Assembly: GCA_963678705.1 (NCBI GenBank)
Contig: OY783206.1
Coordinates: 27,291,807-27,355,806, forward strand
DNA from: Panorpa germanica
Lineage: Eukaryota > Arthropoda > Insecta > Mecoptera > Panorpidae
Length of the DNA stretch: 64,000 nucleotides
Reading direction: 5' to 3'
Positions 23,501-31,729 of this stretch are shown one piece after another. Position numbers and translations under genes: made by a program. The stretch's first letter is position 1, and every line of letters starts with the position of its first letter. The notes under the pieces were generated by a model. That model saw only the letters and a program-made list of their open reading frames with translations, made no database searches and was not told where the DNA came from.

Positions 23501-25006
23501 ATCAGTTCTGTAGGTTTGCTGTAACCCCCGACATGAAGGAAAATACACAGAAAAGAAGAAGAGGAAGGGGAAGAAGATGAATACAGAATATAAATAATAA
23601 TGTTAACTGGCGCAGTCGGTAGGATTTCAAACACAAATGACGTCACTCACCGTTCACTGAGAAGACAATTGACATTGGAAATGGCAGCTCATCGTTGGTC
23701 CTGTAAGATCCCGTCACAAGAAGCAAGTTGCCACTGACGTTGAACCTAGCAGTCCTTAAAGCAACCCACCCAAGGGTTGCCATGTTCAGTGTATGCAAAA
23801 TTGTCACTGGGTGTGTTGTGGTATAAATCTGAAAAAAATTAGATTCGGGTTAAGGTTTAACACGAATTCGGGCGTAAATCGGCAGCTTGGTTCAGCGGTT
23901 AGAACTTTCAAAGCAAGCCGATTTCTGAGTTCTTTGCATGTGTTGTGTCACCACGTATCGATACGACAGTACGCCAAGTCAAACTTGTGTACTGTACGGT
24001 GTATTGGAGTTGTTTTGCACTAACATCATTTATCATGAGAGCAAACTTTTACTTTAATTTTTATTGATACAACACTGTTTTGAATGTGAGACTATTACAT
24101 TTCCTTCCATGTATTCGTTTGGTTAAAATTCGCTGAAATACGGTTCCAGTATGAGAGCTACGTTTCTTTAGCAGAATTTCTTTCTAATAATTTAAATTTT
24201 GTGCATTTATTTATTAACTAAGTAATAAGAAAATAATTACCTGCAATATTCCGTCGTCTAAACAAATAACGAACAGTTTTCCATCAGCGGAAAAACTGAC
24301 ATCTGAAATACGCGCCAGAAAACGAACCACCTGTATTTTCACCGTCGGCACACGTTGGGATAACCTCTCGTATTCACTGAGCCAACTTTTAGCACCTGTA
24401 ATTAAAGAAAACACATTAGAAATAGTCGCAAGACTGTCTTGACGAGTTAGTCTAACCCACTCTGAGATTCCCATTAAAACAATTTTTACGAGTTTATTTC
24501 GGAACTACTTTCTTGAAATAGGCGCCACGATATCTGAAGAATGCGTCGGCGGATTTAAATAAAGATTGCACCTAGATTACCACAAGATTTTTACGATTAA
24601 ATGTCTCCTTCATTTGCTATTTCACTTTTTAACGTAAAATTTTAACAAACATTTTTTCAAACAACTGCTATTTCTACAAAAAATATATTTAAACATTTTT
24701 TTCACAAATTATAACAGGAGCAAACGAGACAGGTATATCTCTAGCAGAATAACAATATTTAATTAACATGTCCACAATACCTGGTGCAATTTTCTTGTGT
24801 CTGTCAACTCCAAATTCTATCTGTAGACGTTCTTTCCATATGAAGTCGGATGATACAGCTACATACCTCCAATAAGCGCATGACTTTGTAATGGCCTCCA
24901 CGTTTTCATAAGTCAGATGCTTGAACACGTTTTCTAAAACAAATCGGGTGACATTTGTCCACGATGTCTTAACACCTGAAGACGCCATTTTATTTATCAC
25001 TTCCAT
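11551..25006 (-). CDS. F-box/WD40 repeat protein, FBXW5-like, 497 residues in eight exons
   Basis: Coding exons on the minus strand: 25006-24781, 24395-24241, 23828-23651, 23476-23233, 22378-22272, 20741-20567, 12205-11999 and 11752-11551. All junctions are GT/AG, phases agree throughout, and the lengths sum to 1494 bp. Exon 1 carries the F-box (about residues 14-60, ending SSDFIWKERLQ). After it come SWLSEYERLSQRVP and WD40 blades, ending near DKNLTIYRS. The order, the spacing between the F-box Trp and SWLSEY, and the join PNHR|YLYVN resemble human FBXW5, which has a matching NRYLYVN segment. FBXW5 proteins are substrate receptors of Cullin-RING ubiquitin ligases; that role is inferred by family. 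The least certain site is the exon 4 donor (GTTAGT). Intron 6 (8361 bp) holds an antisense gypsy element. A second Met at codon 7 is an alternative start. The protein is shorter than human FBXW5 (about 560). Confidence 0.85.
12300..12531 (+). repeat. MITE-like repeat R1, left part, split by the gypsy insertion
   Basis: This contains the R1 hallmarks TTGGTGCGCATGCGTCG, AATAACAATTAGTAATAG and CACATTTTGGAGGTTATAA, colinear with the uninterrupted copies at 32640-32990 and 39630-40060. The copy stops at GGTTATAATAT, where the LTR begins, and resumes after 20337 with AATGTAGTGTTTTTAATT and CCTTGTAAGGTTCTAAA (to about 20430). The older repeat was therefore the landing site of the retrotransposon. 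Confidence 0.9.
12532..13279 (+). repeat. 5' LTR of the gypsy element
   Basis: 748 bp, TGTTGTAAGTACGC ... TTTTACAACA. It holds a TATAAATA box at 12671-12678 and AATAAA at 12749-12754, so a plausible U3/R/U5 layout has transcription starting near 12700. The first 30 bases contain short inverted arms, GTAAGT and ACTTAC. Confidence 0.95.
13281..13298 (+). other. Primer-binding site, tRNA-Leu-like
   Basis: One base after the LTR, TGGTGTCAGGTGGGGTCT could pair with a tRNA 3' end: TGG matches the CCA tail, and TGTCAGG matches the end of animal tRNA-Leu acceptor stems. The match weakens after about ten bases, so the tRNA identity is tentative. Confidence 0.55.
13731..14050 (+). repeat. Tandem ~85-bp repeats in the retrotransposon leader
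   Basis: Units starting TAGTAGCATCCTTGTAATTC occur at 13731, 13816 and 13903, with a diverged partial fourth near 13990. Each contains TAGTATTATATTCAATAC and TTTTGAATATTTGCTATAA. They lie between the primer-binding site and Gag. Tandem repeats in this position serve as an insulator in Drosophila gypsy; nothing here shows that function. A short ORF, 14033-14257, follows and shows no family motif. Confidence 0.9.
14355..19304 (+). CDS. Gag-Pol polyprotein of the gypsy element, 1649 residues
   Basis: A single frame with no stop or frameshift. Residues about 110-230 (FDGEYINWQSFMELF ... CLNNLINYN) resemble the DUF1759 region usual in BEL/Pao Gag proteins. A CCHC zinc knuckle lies at C325, C328, H333 and C338. 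The aspartic protease has DTG at 453-455 and DGIIGLDIL further on. The reverse transcriptase (about 700-880) has FSTLDLASGFHQ and YLDD at 858-861. RNase H has D1008, E1047, D1074 and D1117. Integrase has the zinc site H1308, H1315, C1345, C1348 and the D1377, D1438, E1474 triad, with 35 residues between the last two. A GPY/F-like module, YVGPYKV, is near 1610. All catalytic residues looked for are present, so the copy may be autonomous. Gag and Pol share one frame, so no frameshift is needed. No envelope follows. Confidence 0.95.
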   Translation: MAPNVHSLTLVENTINLINEFSKNLEVQSTSLTIVELKIKNLDKAWVKYSSIVEALLPTLKNEEASAIVSKSMEVESIYDDTLIYLLNYKQTFENDTHIVDDSKSIDSIKNLNLSPMQLTVFDGEYINWQSFMELFTNLIRNNSKLSSIEKMHYLKLNLSGEPLKLIKNYPLTNDNYEIVWNILCKRYDNKVALIETCLNNLINYNVIRLESEINIKKLLDEINESIRALTELGIYSNHSDFMLIHILKTKLDFNSSKEWENRNNSELPTLNEFTEFLERRWRNLERRRHIKVKTYPSVPNSNSKPVSSKQIPNKVETKTKNLFCNHCKKSGHTEKYCFIKKENLDTGNPIAQVNTCREATILSEPSTCCERSKHLISDGSQVSFTNKTQHNSNNELCFFYDFDEINTGNLQNNNDILSFDSKNKNVKAKQTVDTIQFKMVAAKAKTVSFLLDTGSQISLIKQNILNNNVRINNKSKILLKGISEGTPYTLGSLKTSIILDSNKSKQTLQVVSENFPIKHDGIIGLDILRKLNAVINLKMNSVQFSECGKVIELPLININNIVLPARTRKIIPMSGSTVGVCVARELLPEVFLANALIKPVKNIFYISIINSSIKNIILSNFKPNIIPIDQFSIYHFSKSSPNNRKELLLNNLNLSHVNSELVTELIEICDSFNDIFFLPGDKLSCTSALSHKIKINSSKPVNVKPYRLPHAQKEIVEKHIQELLVNNIIEESDSPYNAPLLVVPKKPDALGNKQFRVVVDFRKLNEQTTSDAYPLPLIHDILDQLSGAKFFSTLDLASGFHQVPMLPEDKEKTAFSANFKHYQFVRMPFGLKGAPPMFQRLMSHVLTGLQGIDCLIYLDDVVIFGKNISEHNQRLKNVFSKLREHNLKLQPSKCNFLHKDLIYLGHVINETGILPDPSKVEAIKNFPIPNSPKQIKTFLGMSGYYRRHIPHYAEIAKPLYNAANSNVKVLEWSDQCDESFKTLKNKLTISPVLQYPDFSKNFVVTTDASKYAIGAVLSQGTIKESHPIAYASRTLNKAQQNYTTTERELLAVVWAVAHFRPYLYGKFFSIVTDHQALTWLMSIKDPSSRLMRWRIKLEEYNYEVIYRPGSSIPHVDALSRVYSLQVETMDVTYENYLEIIKNKIIINNKVIEHDKSLYDAPTSFSLVDFVSKDFKNSIGNSPELINKFSSINAFLIQEKEVSEIAYVEIDTRFIICLIIKEFHFNLPNYKEIFLALVNLKNFCTLHKITNIAMNRFESELSKLDFAQLRTMIRHIFDKTNIIVHIYNDTILKISDPELINNVISEFHVNPTAGHLGVSKTIKRLKSHFKFPSMIRKVKNFIRQCVSCQKNKVCKLNKCPLTITSTSKHSFERLALDIVYLPKKDDDDKYKYLLTIQDDLTKFTEAIPIINQEANTVAKALVTNVICRYGVPNMILTDQGTNFMSKIFKDICKLLKIKQLKTTAFRPATNGALERVHRTLAEYLRNFCKKQDDWINWIPYAMFVYNTTPHTATGFTPFELIYGHKANLPSIFYKEPIEVNTYNNFIVELKHRLQVARELAINNLVKSKEKTKLYFDKRVNSLFTPKVNELVLLRNEQLPTKGQSKKLLPLYVGPYKVTKIISPVNTEILIGKKHTVVHNNRLKRFCTNE
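19430..19512 (+). repeat. Diverged duplicate of the PPT/LTR-start module
   Basis: A hairpin (arms ACTCGTATA and TATACGTGT, 9-base loop) is followed by a pyrimidine run, a purine tract GAAAGGGGG (19470-19478), then TGTTGTGATATG with inverted arms TTGTGATA and TATCACAA. The real junction, 19542-19618, has the same order: hairpin AACGCATAT/ATATGCGTT, TTCCTTTTCTTTGG, GTTGAGGAG, TGTTGTAAGTACG with GTAAGT/ACTTAC. It looks like an old or spare copy of the element's terminus. Confidence 0.75.
19581..19589 (+). other. Polypurine tract at the 3' LTR boundary
   Basis: GTTGAGGAG directly precedes the 3' LTR and is a weak, T-containing purine tract. The upstream copy GAAAGGGGG at 19470 is a better match to a canonical polypurine tract but is not next to the present LTR. 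Confidence 0.5.
19590..20337 (+). repeat. 3' LTR of the gypsy element
   Basis: 748 bp, same length and, by eye, same sequence as 12532-13279. It is followed by the ATAT target duplication and then the interrupted R1 repeat. Confidence 0.95.
20342..20430 (+). repeat. MITE-like repeat R1, right part, split by the gypsy insertion
   Basis: TTTTTAATTTAGAAAC, CCTTGTAAGGTTCTAAA and ACAAAGAAAACGTAAATT continue the R1 consensus interrupted at 12531. Confidence 0.85.
21160..21600 (+). repeat. Dispersed repeat R2 in intron 5 of the FBXW5-like gene
   Basis: Hallmarks are TTTTGTTTATGTTTAGCCACC, AATGACCGGTAAGTCATCAC, GTGGATGTGTTACAGTTAAA and AAGAGATGGATATAGTTTG. The same block occurs at 31080-31440 in the same orientation and inverted at 54890-55320. 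A diverged inverted relative lies at 60940-61240. No coding motif was seen. Confidence 0.8.
22040..22200 (-). repeat. Dispersed repeat R7, inverted relative of 58690-58830
   Basis: GACTATTTAAAACAAATCAC followed by GATCCTGATAGTTAACTTTATC and GTGTAATACACATTTCTA is the reverse complement of 58690-58830. It borders exon 5 of the FBXW5-like gene. Confidence 0.7.
22869..23130 (+). mobile_element. MITE R3, 262 bp, with terminal inverted repeats and TA flanks
   Basis: The element starts CCCAGTAAACATTTTGGA and ends CAAATGTTTACTGGG, so the first 12 or so bases are inverted repeats. TA flanks it on both sides (22867-22868 and 23131-23132), as expected for Tc1/mariner-type mobility. A second copy lies inverted at 25153-25398. 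It sits in intron 4 of the FBXW5-like gene. No coding capacity. Confidence 0.8.
23967..24165 (+). repeat. Dispersed repeat R4b in intron 2 of the FBXW5-like gene
   Basis: AAGTCAAACTTGTGTA, GCACTAACATCATTTATCA and TTTGGTTAAAATTCGCT recur in order at 43645-43800, inside intron 1 of the SH2 gene and in the same orientation. In R4, the sister block at 43510-43650 abuts it directly. Confidence 0.7.
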
Positions 25007-25152
25007 CTTTATACGTTATTTTAATAGCCACTTTGTGATATCTTCAAATTATTTCAAAATATATATTTAACTTTGCTAAAAATTGTAAAATAATTTACTT
25101 TAAAATTCGTTTTGTGATAAAGTAGACTGAAATCAAATTCTAATCTAACTTT

Positions 25153-25398
25153 CCCAGTAAACATTTGGTGAAGTGCCCTATTTAGTGACGTTTCTATTAC
25201 TATTTCACTTCAATTATAGTTTGCATCAACTTCATTTGTATTCCGAGAGGTGGAGTAATTTCGCCATTTGTAGCCGATAAAGGAGACATTTTATATGAAA
25301 AAATGTGAGAAACTGAACTATAAATGAACTCTCTCACGACAAAAAAATCATACGCATCTTCAATATGATGTCAAAGTGACTCCAAAATGTTTACTGGG
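25153..25398 (-). mobile_element. MITE R3, second copy, inverted
   Basis: 246 bp with ends CCCAGTAAACATTTGG and ATGTTTACTGGG; internally it is the reverse complement of 22869-23130. It lies about 150 bp upstream of the first coding exon of the FBXW5-like gene, so it may fall in its promoter or first intron. The TA flanks are less clear than for the other copy. Confidence 0.8.
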
Positions 25399-25435
25399 AT
25401 ATTTATGTAAAATTAAATTTTAGATTAATACTTAC

Positions 25436-25560
25436 TTAGTATTTGAATGCTGACTGAAATTTCTTGTGCTCTGAATGAGTCTTCAGGAATAACTTGAGTG
25501 AAGATAGCCAGTTCTCTATGGCTGGCAGACCAAAGATAAGAACGATGACTTCATTTCTAC
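25436..25560 (-). other. Possible exon upstream of the FBXW5-like gene
   Basis: On the minus strand an open stretch ends at a strong donor, A|GTAAGTATT (last exon base 25436). One frame reads like protein (RELAIFTQVIPEDSF), but its upstream boundary has no convincing acceptor. It could be a 5' UTR exon of the FBXW5-like gene, joined to a TTTTTAG acceptor just before the ATG, or part of another gene. Low confidence. Confidence 0.25.
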
Positions 25561-26659
25561 AAAACCTCACGACAACGAATGCCCAATTACTTGTTAACAA
25601 CTCGCTGTATTTTAGAACACTATTCAATGCACGTCAATGTATTGTTCCTTCTAGGAAAATATTTATTACAAATAAATCGCCACTGGTACAAAAATCTGTT
25701 CAGTACTATTAGAAGCGTCAAGGAATTGTGCGTCGACTAAAAGTATTTATATATTGGTAGTGATCTATTGCAGCATCTTAGCATCACGTTCTTAGTGTTG
25801 GAATTAGTAAAACAATGAAATGCAGTGAATTCAAAAACAATTCTCTTTGTATTAAGTAACAATAGACATTCTTGCAGTTTAAGAACAGTGAAAGAAAGAA
25901 GTTCATTATTTTTCTTGTCAACTGGCAACAAACTGTGCTCTGTATGGCACAAGCCGTAGAGGACACAATGTCATCTATATCTAACTGTAGAACCATGAAG
26001 TAATGCTTCATCGTAAGGGCAAACCGTTGCAAAGCATAAATTTTAAATTAAAAGAAGAGTATTTTAATATAACTACCAACTATTTTCTGGGTTTGGTTAT
26101 GTTGACAGTTGAAAAATGGTGCGAAATTTAAATTTTAAAGACGTTGTACTAACTTAGATATAAACTTAACCATACTTAAAAATGTATGTTGTTATATTTA
26201 CTTGAACTACGAGATATTTGTTTTACAAGGAAACTACTACAGCTCCAGCTTCAGTTCCAGATTTGTTTCTTTTTCCATTTTCTTCTATTCCCATCCAGAG
26301 TTTAATAATCTCTTTGGAAATCGATTCCTGCTGCAATTGTTACAGCACCCTAGCGGGAAAGTGGTGGCAAGCGGGGGAGAAACAAGGGGGTGGGGTTGAA
26401 GATGAGAAACTTTTCATTGTGCATTTAGTTTTCATTTTCTGAGTGCTACTTAAAGAAATATAACATTTTTATAATAATGTAAATCCTTTATTCTCCTCTC
26501 CCACCACGCTTATCGTTACGGTACCCCCTTCGCTTCCTCACCCTCAGTTCAACAGTTCCTCTATCTATGCAATATTACCCCTTCTCTTGTCCTTAATCCA
26601 TAAACTAGTAAAGTATTAAAAGATTGTTCCACAACAGGGCCGGACCGTATTTAACGTAA

Positions 26660-26935
26660 CCCGGTAAACAATTCAATTTGATTTGACTCGTTCAAGCGAA
26701 ATGTCAGTGATATGAACTACAAATAACAAAATCACTTCACCTGGCCTCACTACCGCACCAGTATTGAATGAAGCTGCAAATAAACCATGCAAGTGTGACA
26801 GAGACAAATATATCTTGTTTCTTTTTCTATGATATTCTCGTCAAAATAAATATTTTCAAACGTAAAAGAGATAACGACTATATCTCCATTTAAACGTATG
26901 ATGTTGGAAAGAGAAAGAATATTCTTATGCTAAAT
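26660..26935 (-). repeat. Dispersed repeat R8, inverted relative of 59636-59890
   Basis: TGACTCGTTCAAGCGAAATG, GGCCTCACTACCG, GCTGCAAATAAACCATGCAAG and ATTCTCGTCAAAATAAATATT are reverse complements of the plus-strand block at 59636-59890. The surroundings, 26033-28580, otherwise show only simple G- or C-rich tracts (for example 27884-27903) and an R6-like end at about 27040-27063; no gene is supported. Confidence 0.75.
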
Positions 26936-28722
26936 CTAATGCTAATATCTTCTAAAATATAGCGATTTATCAACAAATAATTGGACATCTGAGGTCCTGG
27001 TAGCCAACTTTATTATTATCTAATACAGTTTTTTAGAAATTAAGACATGGTTCACAAGCCCATTAAATTTTTTTTGGGAATTTTAAATACAATTTAATAT
27101 GTAATGCCATCTATAATTGAATTGGTAAAACAAAGGTTGAAACCTCGACTAAAATGATTGTAATCTATGATTAATTAAATTTGAATATACTCGTATAATG
27201 AATGTTTAAATACGAATTGTTATATTAAGCGCAGCTGCTGAAAGACATGTTGATTTTGTTGGCCACAAAATCGGTGAATGCGGCCCTGTTTAAGACATAG
27301 ACAAACGGGTATCGTAAAAGAGAGTAGGAGCAAAGGCGGAAACGGAACGAGAGCGACGCAAACGTCATCTGTGTTATTTGTTTATTAAAATTGAAATTGA
27401 AAAACTATGAGAGAAAAAACGAACAAGCAGGAAAATTTGTTCTTAATGGAAAACCACTTGATGCAAGATAGCAGTGAGATGGTGGTTGGCAGAGGGGAGA
27501 GTGGGGGTGTGGGACAATGCTATTACTTGCAAAGAGGAAGGGGAAATACATCAAGGAAATATACACAAAGTTGAGTAATGGATATTTTAATATTTATTGA
27601 TACAAAGCGATCCTGTAGCTCTATTTTCTTCTTTCTTTTACGATTGGTTGGTTGTACATTTTCTATGGTGGCTCGAAAACGCCTCGAGCAATATTTCTGA
27701 AAATTACGTATTTTATAAAGAAAAAGATTCTAAATTTTTCAGTGCTCTGAAATTTTTTCCTAAATTTGTTGAATAACTGAAAAAGTTAATCTTTATCAAA
27801 TTGTGGTAGAAATGTGGTAGGTGAAATTTCATGCATCACACGCAAAGGTTAAATGGGAGATCCTCAAAGTGTAACAAGACGTGACAAGAAGGGGGGAGGG
27901 GGGAACTAATCTAAAATTCGCCGAACTAAAAAATAATTCGTTTTTCATATGAGTAACGAAACAGAATATGAGGTGAAAAGGGGGAAATGGAATGACCCTT
28001 TAAATCAAACATTGATAAAAGGAGCGTTGAGGAAAGCAAACCTTATAGAAAGTTAAAATTGGAAGAGTGAACGGGGACGTTTTACTTTTAGCGAGTGTGT
28101 TACTTTGATACTTAATTTTCAAATCGAATAAACTGCTTGGAACTATGAATAGTAGATATTTTCCATGTTATTGCGGTTGCCTGTCTATTAGGCGTTGCGT
28201 TTACCTATCAATGCATTTATGCGATTGAACGAAATGCACGAGCAAAACAAGTCTGACTTATGTAACTATTGGACACCTTGAAATGAAATACGAGACTCCG
28301 GGCCTAAAACAAACCGTTAAATAATAATTGCTATCAAATTAACTATCAAACATAGTATTGAAACTTGTTCCTCGAAGGTGCAAGGTAAGGTAAGGTAACA
28401 TCAACATAACTTCAACGTAAGGTAAGGTCATTTCAGAAATTCGCTACTACTCATGCGTACTAACAAAGATTTACAATCGGCGTACAAAACTGCTCGTGTA
28501 AAAATAAGCTCAAAGTGACAAGTCAAAAGAGAACAATTATAAAATTAACAAACGAACTTCCAGCGCCATCTTTATGTAAATAGTGAAATTATTTTTCTAC
28601 CAATCCCATAATTCCGTACAAAGTTATTATCAAAGTTAACCTAGGAGATGAAAACAAAAACAAAATTAAAAAAATTGTTTGATCACCGGAGCAGGAGGAG
28701 CTCTTAGGATGGCACGGCTTAC

Positions 28723-28822
28723 CAACAAAATCTTCGGTCAAATTTACAAGAATGTTCATAAAATTATGCAGGTCAGTGTGCCACAATGATGTTAAAAACG
28801 CGAGCGCCATTTTTAAATTCAC
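28723..28822 (-). CDS. Possible first coding exon of an unrecognised minus-strand gene
   Basis: ATG at 28822 opens a 100-bp minus-strand segment (MNLKMALAFLTSLWHTDL ...) that ends at a good donor, GTTG|GTAAGC. A second Met is four codons in. No downstream exon could be joined with confidence in 25.4-28.7 kb, and no family is recognised. It may be a real first exon or chance. Confidence 0.3.
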
Positions 28823-29089
28823 AAACTATCACTTTCTATCTGTCACTTTTCTATCCCACAAGCGTCGGCGATGAACTTCCACAGCCTAAATTATAGAATT
28901 GTAATCATAATTGTTAATAAGAAATACTTTGATTGAAAAAAATTTAAATAAACCGTTAAAAATTCATTTCTTAATAAAAATTAAATCCAATATTCAAACC
29001 TTCCAATTGTTAAATCCAAACTTAGATTTAAAAAAGTCAGTCGTTACTAATACAGCTTCTTTATTGACATTTCTTTTAGCTTGATGGTT

Positions 29090-29200
29090 AATTTGACAGC
29101 TATGTGATTTATCGTTAAATAAACGTCACTGTCGTTACTATTTACCGACTTGTGTTACGCCTGGAGGCTCGTATTTCAGTTAAAGTTGTCTAAAAGCTAA
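29090..29200 (-). repeat. Dispersed repeat R10, inverted relative of 33095-33225 and 28250-28330
   Basis: GATTTATCGTTAAATAAACG, ACGTCACTGTCGTTA and GCCTGGAGGCTCGTATTTC are reverse complements of 33120-33220. The same theme (GTTGCCTGTCTATTAGGCG, ATACGAGACTCC) is found at 28165-28310 and 33035-33160. Confidence 0.65.
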
Positions 29201-29240
29201 ATAAGTCATATGATGTACATTTCTTCAATATTATAATACG

Positions 29241-29663
29241 ATGCTAGATAAAGTAACGCCTAATAGACAAGCAACCACAATAACGAATCAAAAAAATTAC
29301 AATTTCAAGCAATTTATCTGCATTATGCATGAAAAACATGTCACTATTCAAAATTTGCGTTTATTTTTTATTCAATTTGTAAATTTAATACCGAAGTTAG
29401 CCTATGTACAATGCATAATTCTTCTACCACAAGTTTTACACTCGCCAAAAAAGGAACCGTCCCAGTTTTTCATTAAAAATGTACTAATTATTAGACAATG
29501 GAAAATTTTATATTTCTCTAAAGTTTCCAACTGGGTTCTCTATTTATCTCTAGTACAGACACAACTAAGTTCTGAAAGTTATAAGCAGATATTTGAAAAC
29601 AGAGAAAATGTAAATAACCTAATTGACTTTATCAATGAATCTAATTTAATCTCCTTAATTTAA
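29241..29663 (+). CDS. Uncharacterised ORF, 140 residues
   Basis: An uninterrupted frame of 140 codons, long for such AT-rich DNA. The product is predicted helical and hydrophobic in parts (KLAYVQCIILLPQVLHS; WKILYFSKVSNWVLYLSL) with an acidic C-terminus (NLIDFINESNLISLI). No signal peptide, domain or catalytic motif is seen. It might be a single-exon gene, an exon of the downstream gene read in another frame, or chance. No clear poly(A) signal lies close by. Confidence 0.35.
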   Translation: MLDKVTPNRQATTITNQKNYNFKQFICIMHEKHVTIQNLRLFFIQFVNLIPKLAYVQCIILLPQVLHSPKKEPSQFFIKNVLIIRQWKILYFSKVSNWVLYLSLVQTQLSSESYKQIFENRENVNNLIDFINESNLISLI

Positions 29664-29799
29664 ATATCCATACTCGTGCGTATAAATTATAAATTATGTA
29701 TTACAAATGTTTCTAAATATAATGTTTGTAAAGTATTGTTTTAAGTAAGGTATTTACTGCTTCATTGCTCTTAAGATTTACTCCTTCGTTGTTTTCCAG

Positions 29800-30495
29800 A
29801 TATCAGAAACCTGGATTCATCCCAAAATTCCAGGATGTACTAACTTTAGAGAACAAATAAATTTGAATAAAGGATTCGGATGGATATCGTCGGAAAACGA
29901 AGGCAAAACGGGACGTCCCATAAATAGCCCAACCGACGAACCATCACCTTGCACACGGCCCGCACAGTTTAACGGCCAAAAAGTTGTCCACAGCTCTGCC
30001 GCCGTCTCCCAACAAATAACGTCCAATCCTCTAACATCAAATTCTACAGTCCAGCAATTTTCAAACCATAAAATGGATATTTACCAAAAAATCCAAAAAC
30101 GATTTTATGGAAAGAAAAAATCTGACCCATGTAAAGACAATAAATCTAAACCTAAATCAAAGAAAAAGAAGGAAGAAGTGCCAGAGTGTGCCGACAAGGG
30201 CGCAAGGAAGCCCCCAAAGAAAGAGTGCCCCCCGATTGTGAAATCCGAGGGGAAGTGTTGTCGGGTGAAGATGCCTGGCTGTAAAAAGTCTTGTAAATTC
30301 CATCGAAAATATTGTTGCATGAAGACCACAAGGAAGAAGTGCCATCGTAAGAGAACCCCGAAGCCGAGTTTCTCCGAGTGCTACGACGTGGACGTCAAAG
30401 TACATCCGGAGTGCGATTGCGGCGCCAAGCAGAGCCCGTGCGAACACGACAAGAGGAAACCGGTCAAACCGAAAAAGACGAAAACGTGCAAATAA
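29800..30495 (+). CDS. Last exon of a Lys/Cys-rich basic protein gene
   Basis: The exon follows the acceptor TTGTTTTCCAG (ends 29799) and is open in phase 0 for 231 codons to TAA. AATAAA follows at 30581-30586. The first half is polar (GCTNFREQINLN; TSNPLTSNSTVQQFS). From MDIYQKIQKRFYGKKKSDPC at 30073 it becomes very Lys- and Cys-rich with CC pairs (GKCCRVKMPGCKKSC, KYCCMK, CDCGAKQSPCEH). Such composition recalls insect sperm-associated basic Cys-rich proteins (the DUF1431 type), but the match is by impression only. The 5' exons were not found. If the upstream exon is noncoding, translation could start at 30073 and give 140 residues. Local GC content is higher than its surroundings. Confidence 0.7.
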   Translation: MSETWIHPKIPGCTNFREQINLNKGFGWISSENEGKTGRPINSPTDEPSPCTRPAQFNGQKVVHSSAAVSQQITSNPLTSNSTVQQFSNHKMDIYQKIQKRFYGKKKSDPCKDNKSKPKSKKKKEEVPECADKGARKPPKKECPPIVKSEGKCCRVKMPGCKKSCKFHRKYCCMKTTRKKCHRKRTPKPSFSECYDVDVKVHPECDCGAKQSPCEHDKRKPVKPKKTKTCK

Positions 30496-30834
30496 AAAAA
30501 TAAGACGGTGATCAAATTCAAAAACAAAAACAAAAAAATTGTAAAATTCACTTAAAAAAGTGCAAAAATGTAACTATAAAAATAAAAGGTTTTTATAAAT
30601 TCAAAAAAACTTAGAAAGAGAGAGCAGTCGTGCTCAATCTATAAGAGGATATATTCCTAAGTAAACTAACATGCTTATAACATGTGTACAATAAAATAAA
30701 TAGTGATGTATGATGTTATACTTTGCTAATGTACTCATATAGTGTCCTTTACTCCTTTTCCCAAATTACGAGCCTGTAGCACAAAATCAGCTGCTTTTCA
30801 ATTCCATCGAATTAAAATTATTTAAAATTATAAA

Positions 30835-31560
30835 ACAATACTATTGTTAAATATTATAACTTCAATTAAAATTTTAATGTGAGTGTACTGTCTAATTAAT
30901 GCAGCGATCCTATTGGTTGATTTAATTGTTTACATTCCCGAGCATCGCGTATTTCCAAGAACACACCCGACTTTGCAAGTTTGAACTTGAGTCAAAATGA
31001 ATCTCATTTAAAAATATTGCGGTCGCCATAGTAAATACTAATTTTTGTATTAACACTGGATGATACTTTTAGCGATACTTTAGTGTTTTGTTTATGTTTG
31101 CACACCTGCACCGAGGGCAATGACCGGTAAGTCATCACAAATTCTGTTCATTATTTTGCAATGTTCTTTTTAGAGAAAAATTATATTATATAACGTGTTA
31201 GAGCAGTACAAATTTTGGTTAAAATTTTTCTATATAAACGAAAGAGATAACAATATTACTGTAAAAATATTTATAAAGTAAATAATTGAATTTAATTTTA
31301 GAGTTATGTCAGTGGATGTGTTACAGTTAAAGACGAGCTTGAGACATTGCGAAGAAATTTGAATGATTGGCTGTTGAAGAAAAGAGATGGATATAGTTTG
31401 TAGATCAATTTAACAAAAAAACTAGCAACTACGTATCAATTTGAATTTATATATACAAGTGATATAATTATTACAATTTTTGGATAGATATTTCTATACG
31501 TCTCCTCTCACCCCACCACACCCCTTCCTTTCTCATCGGAATTAGTACTAGATGTTGTTT
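30835..31560 (+). repeat. Long dispersed repeat containing R2
   Basis: The left part (TTCAATTAAAATTTTAATG, ACACCCGACTTTGCAAGTTTG, ATTGCGGTCGCCATAGTAAA) matches 55900-56140 inverted. The middle is R2. The right part (GATATAATTATTACAATTTTTGG, then CATCGGAATTAGTACTAGATG) matches 55690-55800 inverted. The three blocks are spread over 54850-56140 in the other copy, so one of them is rearranged. No coding capacity. Confidence 0.75.
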
Positions 31561-31729
31561 ATTGAAAATACATTAAGGTAGTATACTAATCCAGCATTGT
31601 CTCTAGTTACTGTTTTTTAGAAATACAGGATATATTAATAGCCTCTCCTCTCCCGCTTCTTTGATCTTCAAAAACTTGAGCGTTTGCCCTTTCACTTCCC
31701 CGCAAAGGACATACCACTTTCTCTGGATA

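Noticed and set aside
23883..23945. tRNA-like segment (GGTTCAGCGGTTAGAAC)
   Set aside because: Resembles an A box but no B box or cloverleaf could be drawn; at most a SINE remnant.
30105..30447. Minus-strand ORFs opposite the Lys/Cys-rich exon
   Set aside because: Antisense shadows of a supported exon; Lys codons read backwards give Phe/Leu-rich frames.
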